NCBI GenBank assembly: GCA_027859235.1 | Contig: JAQIBE010000061.1 | Span: 1 to 43,422 of the forward strand | Length of the DNA: 43,422 nt | Reading direction: 5' to 3' | From: Desulfobulbaceae bacterium | GTDB lineage: Bacteria > Desulfobacterota > Desulfobulbia > Desulfobulbales > SURF-16 | In this document: positions 41,795-43,422 of the stretch, in pieces | How the letters are laid out: every line of letters starts with the position of its first letter | How positions within the stretch are numbered: position 1 is the first letter of the stretch | Program-made: the position numbers and the translations under genes | Notes under the pieces: model-generated | Seen by the model: only the letters and a program-made list of their open reading frames with translations | Database searches by the model: none | Told to the model about the DNA's origin: nothing

Positions 41795-41928
41795 GTCGTT
41801 TTTTAAGTATTTCACGGAAAAGAAACGTGAAATCCTCTTTGTTTGTTGGTTAGTGGCAACGGCCTAGTGGTTCAGTTGAGTCCATGGCGGTCAATTATAT
41901 TCATGTTTACGGCTTTAAGGAGACGGTA

Positions 41929-43119
41929 ATGGCTAGACAAAAATTTGAACGCAATAAGCCCCATGTAAATATCGGCACCATTGGTCACGTTGATCATGGT
42001 AAGACCACATTGACGGCAGCGATTACGAACGTACTTTCAACGAAAGGCTTTGCTAAAGGCTCCGACTTCAGTGATATCGATAAGGCTCCTGAAGAAAGAG
42101 AGCGTGGTATTACTATCGCTACAGCCCACGTTGAGTATGAGACAGCAAATCGTCATTACGCTCATGTTGATTGCCCAGGCCATGCTGATTACATTAAGAA
42201 CATGATTACCGGTGCTGCCCAGATGGACGGTGCAATTCTTGTTGTTGGTGCTGATGATGGTCCTATGCCCCAAACCCGTGAGCATATCCTCCTTGGTCGC
42301 CAAGTTGGTATCCCATCCATTGTTATCTTTCTTAACAAGGTAGACCTCGTTGATGACGAGGAACTTATTGAGCTTGTAGATATGGAGCTCCGTGAGCTTC
42401 TTGATGCCTATGAGTATCCAGGCGATGATACTCCAATCATTCCAGGTTCAGCTCTTAAGGCCCTTGAGAATCCAACCGATCCTGAAGCAACAAAATGTAT
42501 CTGGGATCTGATGGAAGCATGTGACACCTTCATTCCTGAGCCTGCTCGTGATGTCGACCTGCCATTCCTCATGCCTGTAGAAGATGTTTTTTCTATCTCA
42601 GGTCGTGGAACAGTAGCGACTGGTCGTATTGAACGCGGTGTGATCAATGTTGGTGATGACATTGAGATCGTTGGCATTAAAGATACTGTAACAACAACTG
42701 TTACCGGTGTAGAGATGTTCCGCAAGATGCTTGATCAAGGTCTCGCGGGTGATAATGTTGGTATCCTTCTGCGCGGTACCAAGCGTGAAGATATTGAACG
42801 TGGACAGGTTCTTGTTAAACCAGGATCCATTAAGCCACATATGAAATTTAAGGCCGAATGCTATATCCTTTCCAAGGAAGAGGGTGGACGTCATACTCCA
42901 TTCTTCAATGGCTATCGTCCCCAGTTCTATTTTAGAACAACAGATGTAACTGGTGTAATTACATTGTCAGATGGTGTTGAGATGGTAATGCCTGGCGATA
43001 ACGTAACGATCACCGGTGGACTTATTCCTCCGATCGCCATGGAAGCTGGCCTGCGTTTCGCAATTCGCGAAGGTGGCCGCACAGTCGGCGCCGGTGTGAT
43101 TAACGAAATTATCGAGTAA
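41929..43119 (+). CDS. tuf: Elongation factor Tu
   Basis: EF-Tu delivers aminoacyl-tRNA to the ribosome. The 396 residues have GHVDHGKT at 19-26, the switch I segment [25 protein letters not shown] and the domain 2/3 signatures. ATG 41929 has AAGGAG upstream; the frame extends 15 codons further but lacks support. tuf directly follows the tRNA cluster and precedes rpsJ by 8 bp. Codon use is strongly biased, like aprBA. Confidence 0.98.
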   Translation: MARQKFERNKPHVNIGTIGHVDHGKTTLTAAITNVLSTKGFAKGSDFSDIDKAPEERERGITIATAHVEYETANRHYAHVDCPGHADYIKNMITGAAQMDGAILVVGADDGPMPQTREHILLGRQVGIPSIVIFLNKVDLVDDEELIELVDMELRELLDAYEYPGDDTPIIPGSALKALENPTDPEATKCIWDLMEACDTFIPEPARDVDLPFLMPVEDVFSISGRGTVATGRIERGVINVGDDIEIVGIKDTVTTTVTGVEMFRKMLDQGLAGDNVGILLRGTKREDIERGQVLVKPGSIKPHMKFKAECYILSKEEGGRHTPFFNGYRPQFYFRTTDVTGVITLSDGVEMVMPGDNVTITGGLIPPIAMEAGLRFAIREGGRTVGAGVINEIIE

Positions 43120-43127
43120 GGATCACC

Positions 43128-43422
43128 ATGATTCAGACACAGAAAATTCGTATTCGTTTGAAAGGATACGATCATAAATTGCTTGACCAGTCCACATTGG
43201 AAATTGTTGATACTGCGACAAGAACTGGCGCCACTGTTGCTGGTCCTATTCCATTACCAACATCCATTAATAAAGTATGTGTTCTTCGTTCTGTTCACGT
43301 TGACAAAAAGTCGCGAGAGCATTTCGAGATGAGAACCCATCGCCGTCTCTTGGATATACTTGAGCCGACTCAGCAGACCATTGATTCATTGATGAAATTG
43401 GAACTCTCTGCTGGTGTAGATG
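43128..43422 (+). CDS. rpsJ: 30S ribosomal protein S10 (partial, C-terminus beyond the window)
   Basis: The window ends 98 codons into this gene, close to the usual length of about 102. The product begins [22 protein letters not shown] and has the S10 segments [35 protein letters not shown] and LDILEPT. The AAGGATCACC before the ATG is the ribosome site. The gene is the usual first member of the S10 operon. Confidence 0.95.
   Translation, partial: MIQTQKIRIRLKGYDHKLLDQSTLEIVDTATRTGATVAGPIPLPTSINKVCVLRSVHVDKKSREHFEMRTHRRLLDILEPTQQTIDSLMKLELSAGVD

Noticed and set aside
41306-41853. Open frames of 62 and 85 codons across the tRNA cluster
   Set aside because: They are read through well-formed tRNA genes and are chance frames.

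Overview
The window looks like chromosomal DNA of a Gram-negative, sulfate-reducing member of the Desulfobacterota, most plausibly Desulfobulbales. The basis is an aprBA-qmoABC cluster (APS reductase and its quinone-interacting complex), a meso-diaminopimelate-type MurE, a complete mraZ-to-ftsZ wall and division cluster, selA and a sigma54 regulatory system. The taxonomic placement is inferred from gene content, not from a search.

Layout. 1-3110: a sigma54-type promoter with two upstream palindromes precedes a haem-binding (CxxCH) histidine kinase and an NtrC-type activator. 3115-4644: a small hypothetical gene and a tandem-NosL protein, both on the minus strand, separated by a strong terminator. 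4838-10766: an XPB-like helicase, selA, a degenerate GGDEF/TPR protein and a LOG-family protein. 11600-28283: the dcw cluster mraZ-rsmH-ftsL-ftsI-murE-murF-mraY-murD-murG-murC-murB-ftsQ-ftsA-ftsZ. 28507-31636: a radical SAM protein overlapping an orphan histidine kinase. 31723-32655: a minus-strand cysteine-cluster protein. 33278-41156: aprB-aprA and qmoA-qmoB-qmoC. 41327-43422: tRNA-Thr, tRNA-Tyr, tRNA-Gly, tRNA-Thr, tuf and the start of rpsJ.

The most unusual observation is in the dcw cluster. The FtsI-like protein keeps the pedimer, transpeptidase and PASTA layout, but the catalytic Ser-x-x-Lys and the Lys-Thr-Gly motif are replaced. ftsW, the polymerase partner normally found between murD and murG, is absent, because those two genes are 4 bp apart. 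Both halves of the usual septal peptidoglycan synthase are therefore altered at this locus.

The second is a short dispersed intergenic element. It has imperfect inverted ends and an internal 17-bp tandem repeat present in 3, 4 and 0 units, at 7729-7869, 11013-11167 and 16989-17081. The third copy lies inside the dcw cluster.

Other regulatory structure includes five MraZ boxes at exact 10-bp spacing, a consensus promoter with a roughly 300-nt leader before aprB, a terminator-like perfect hairpin between qmoB and qmoC, a structured spacer between aprA and qmoA, and long imperfect hairpins in several spacers. aprBA and tuf favour GGT, CGT and GCT codons more than their neighbours, which suits very high expression.
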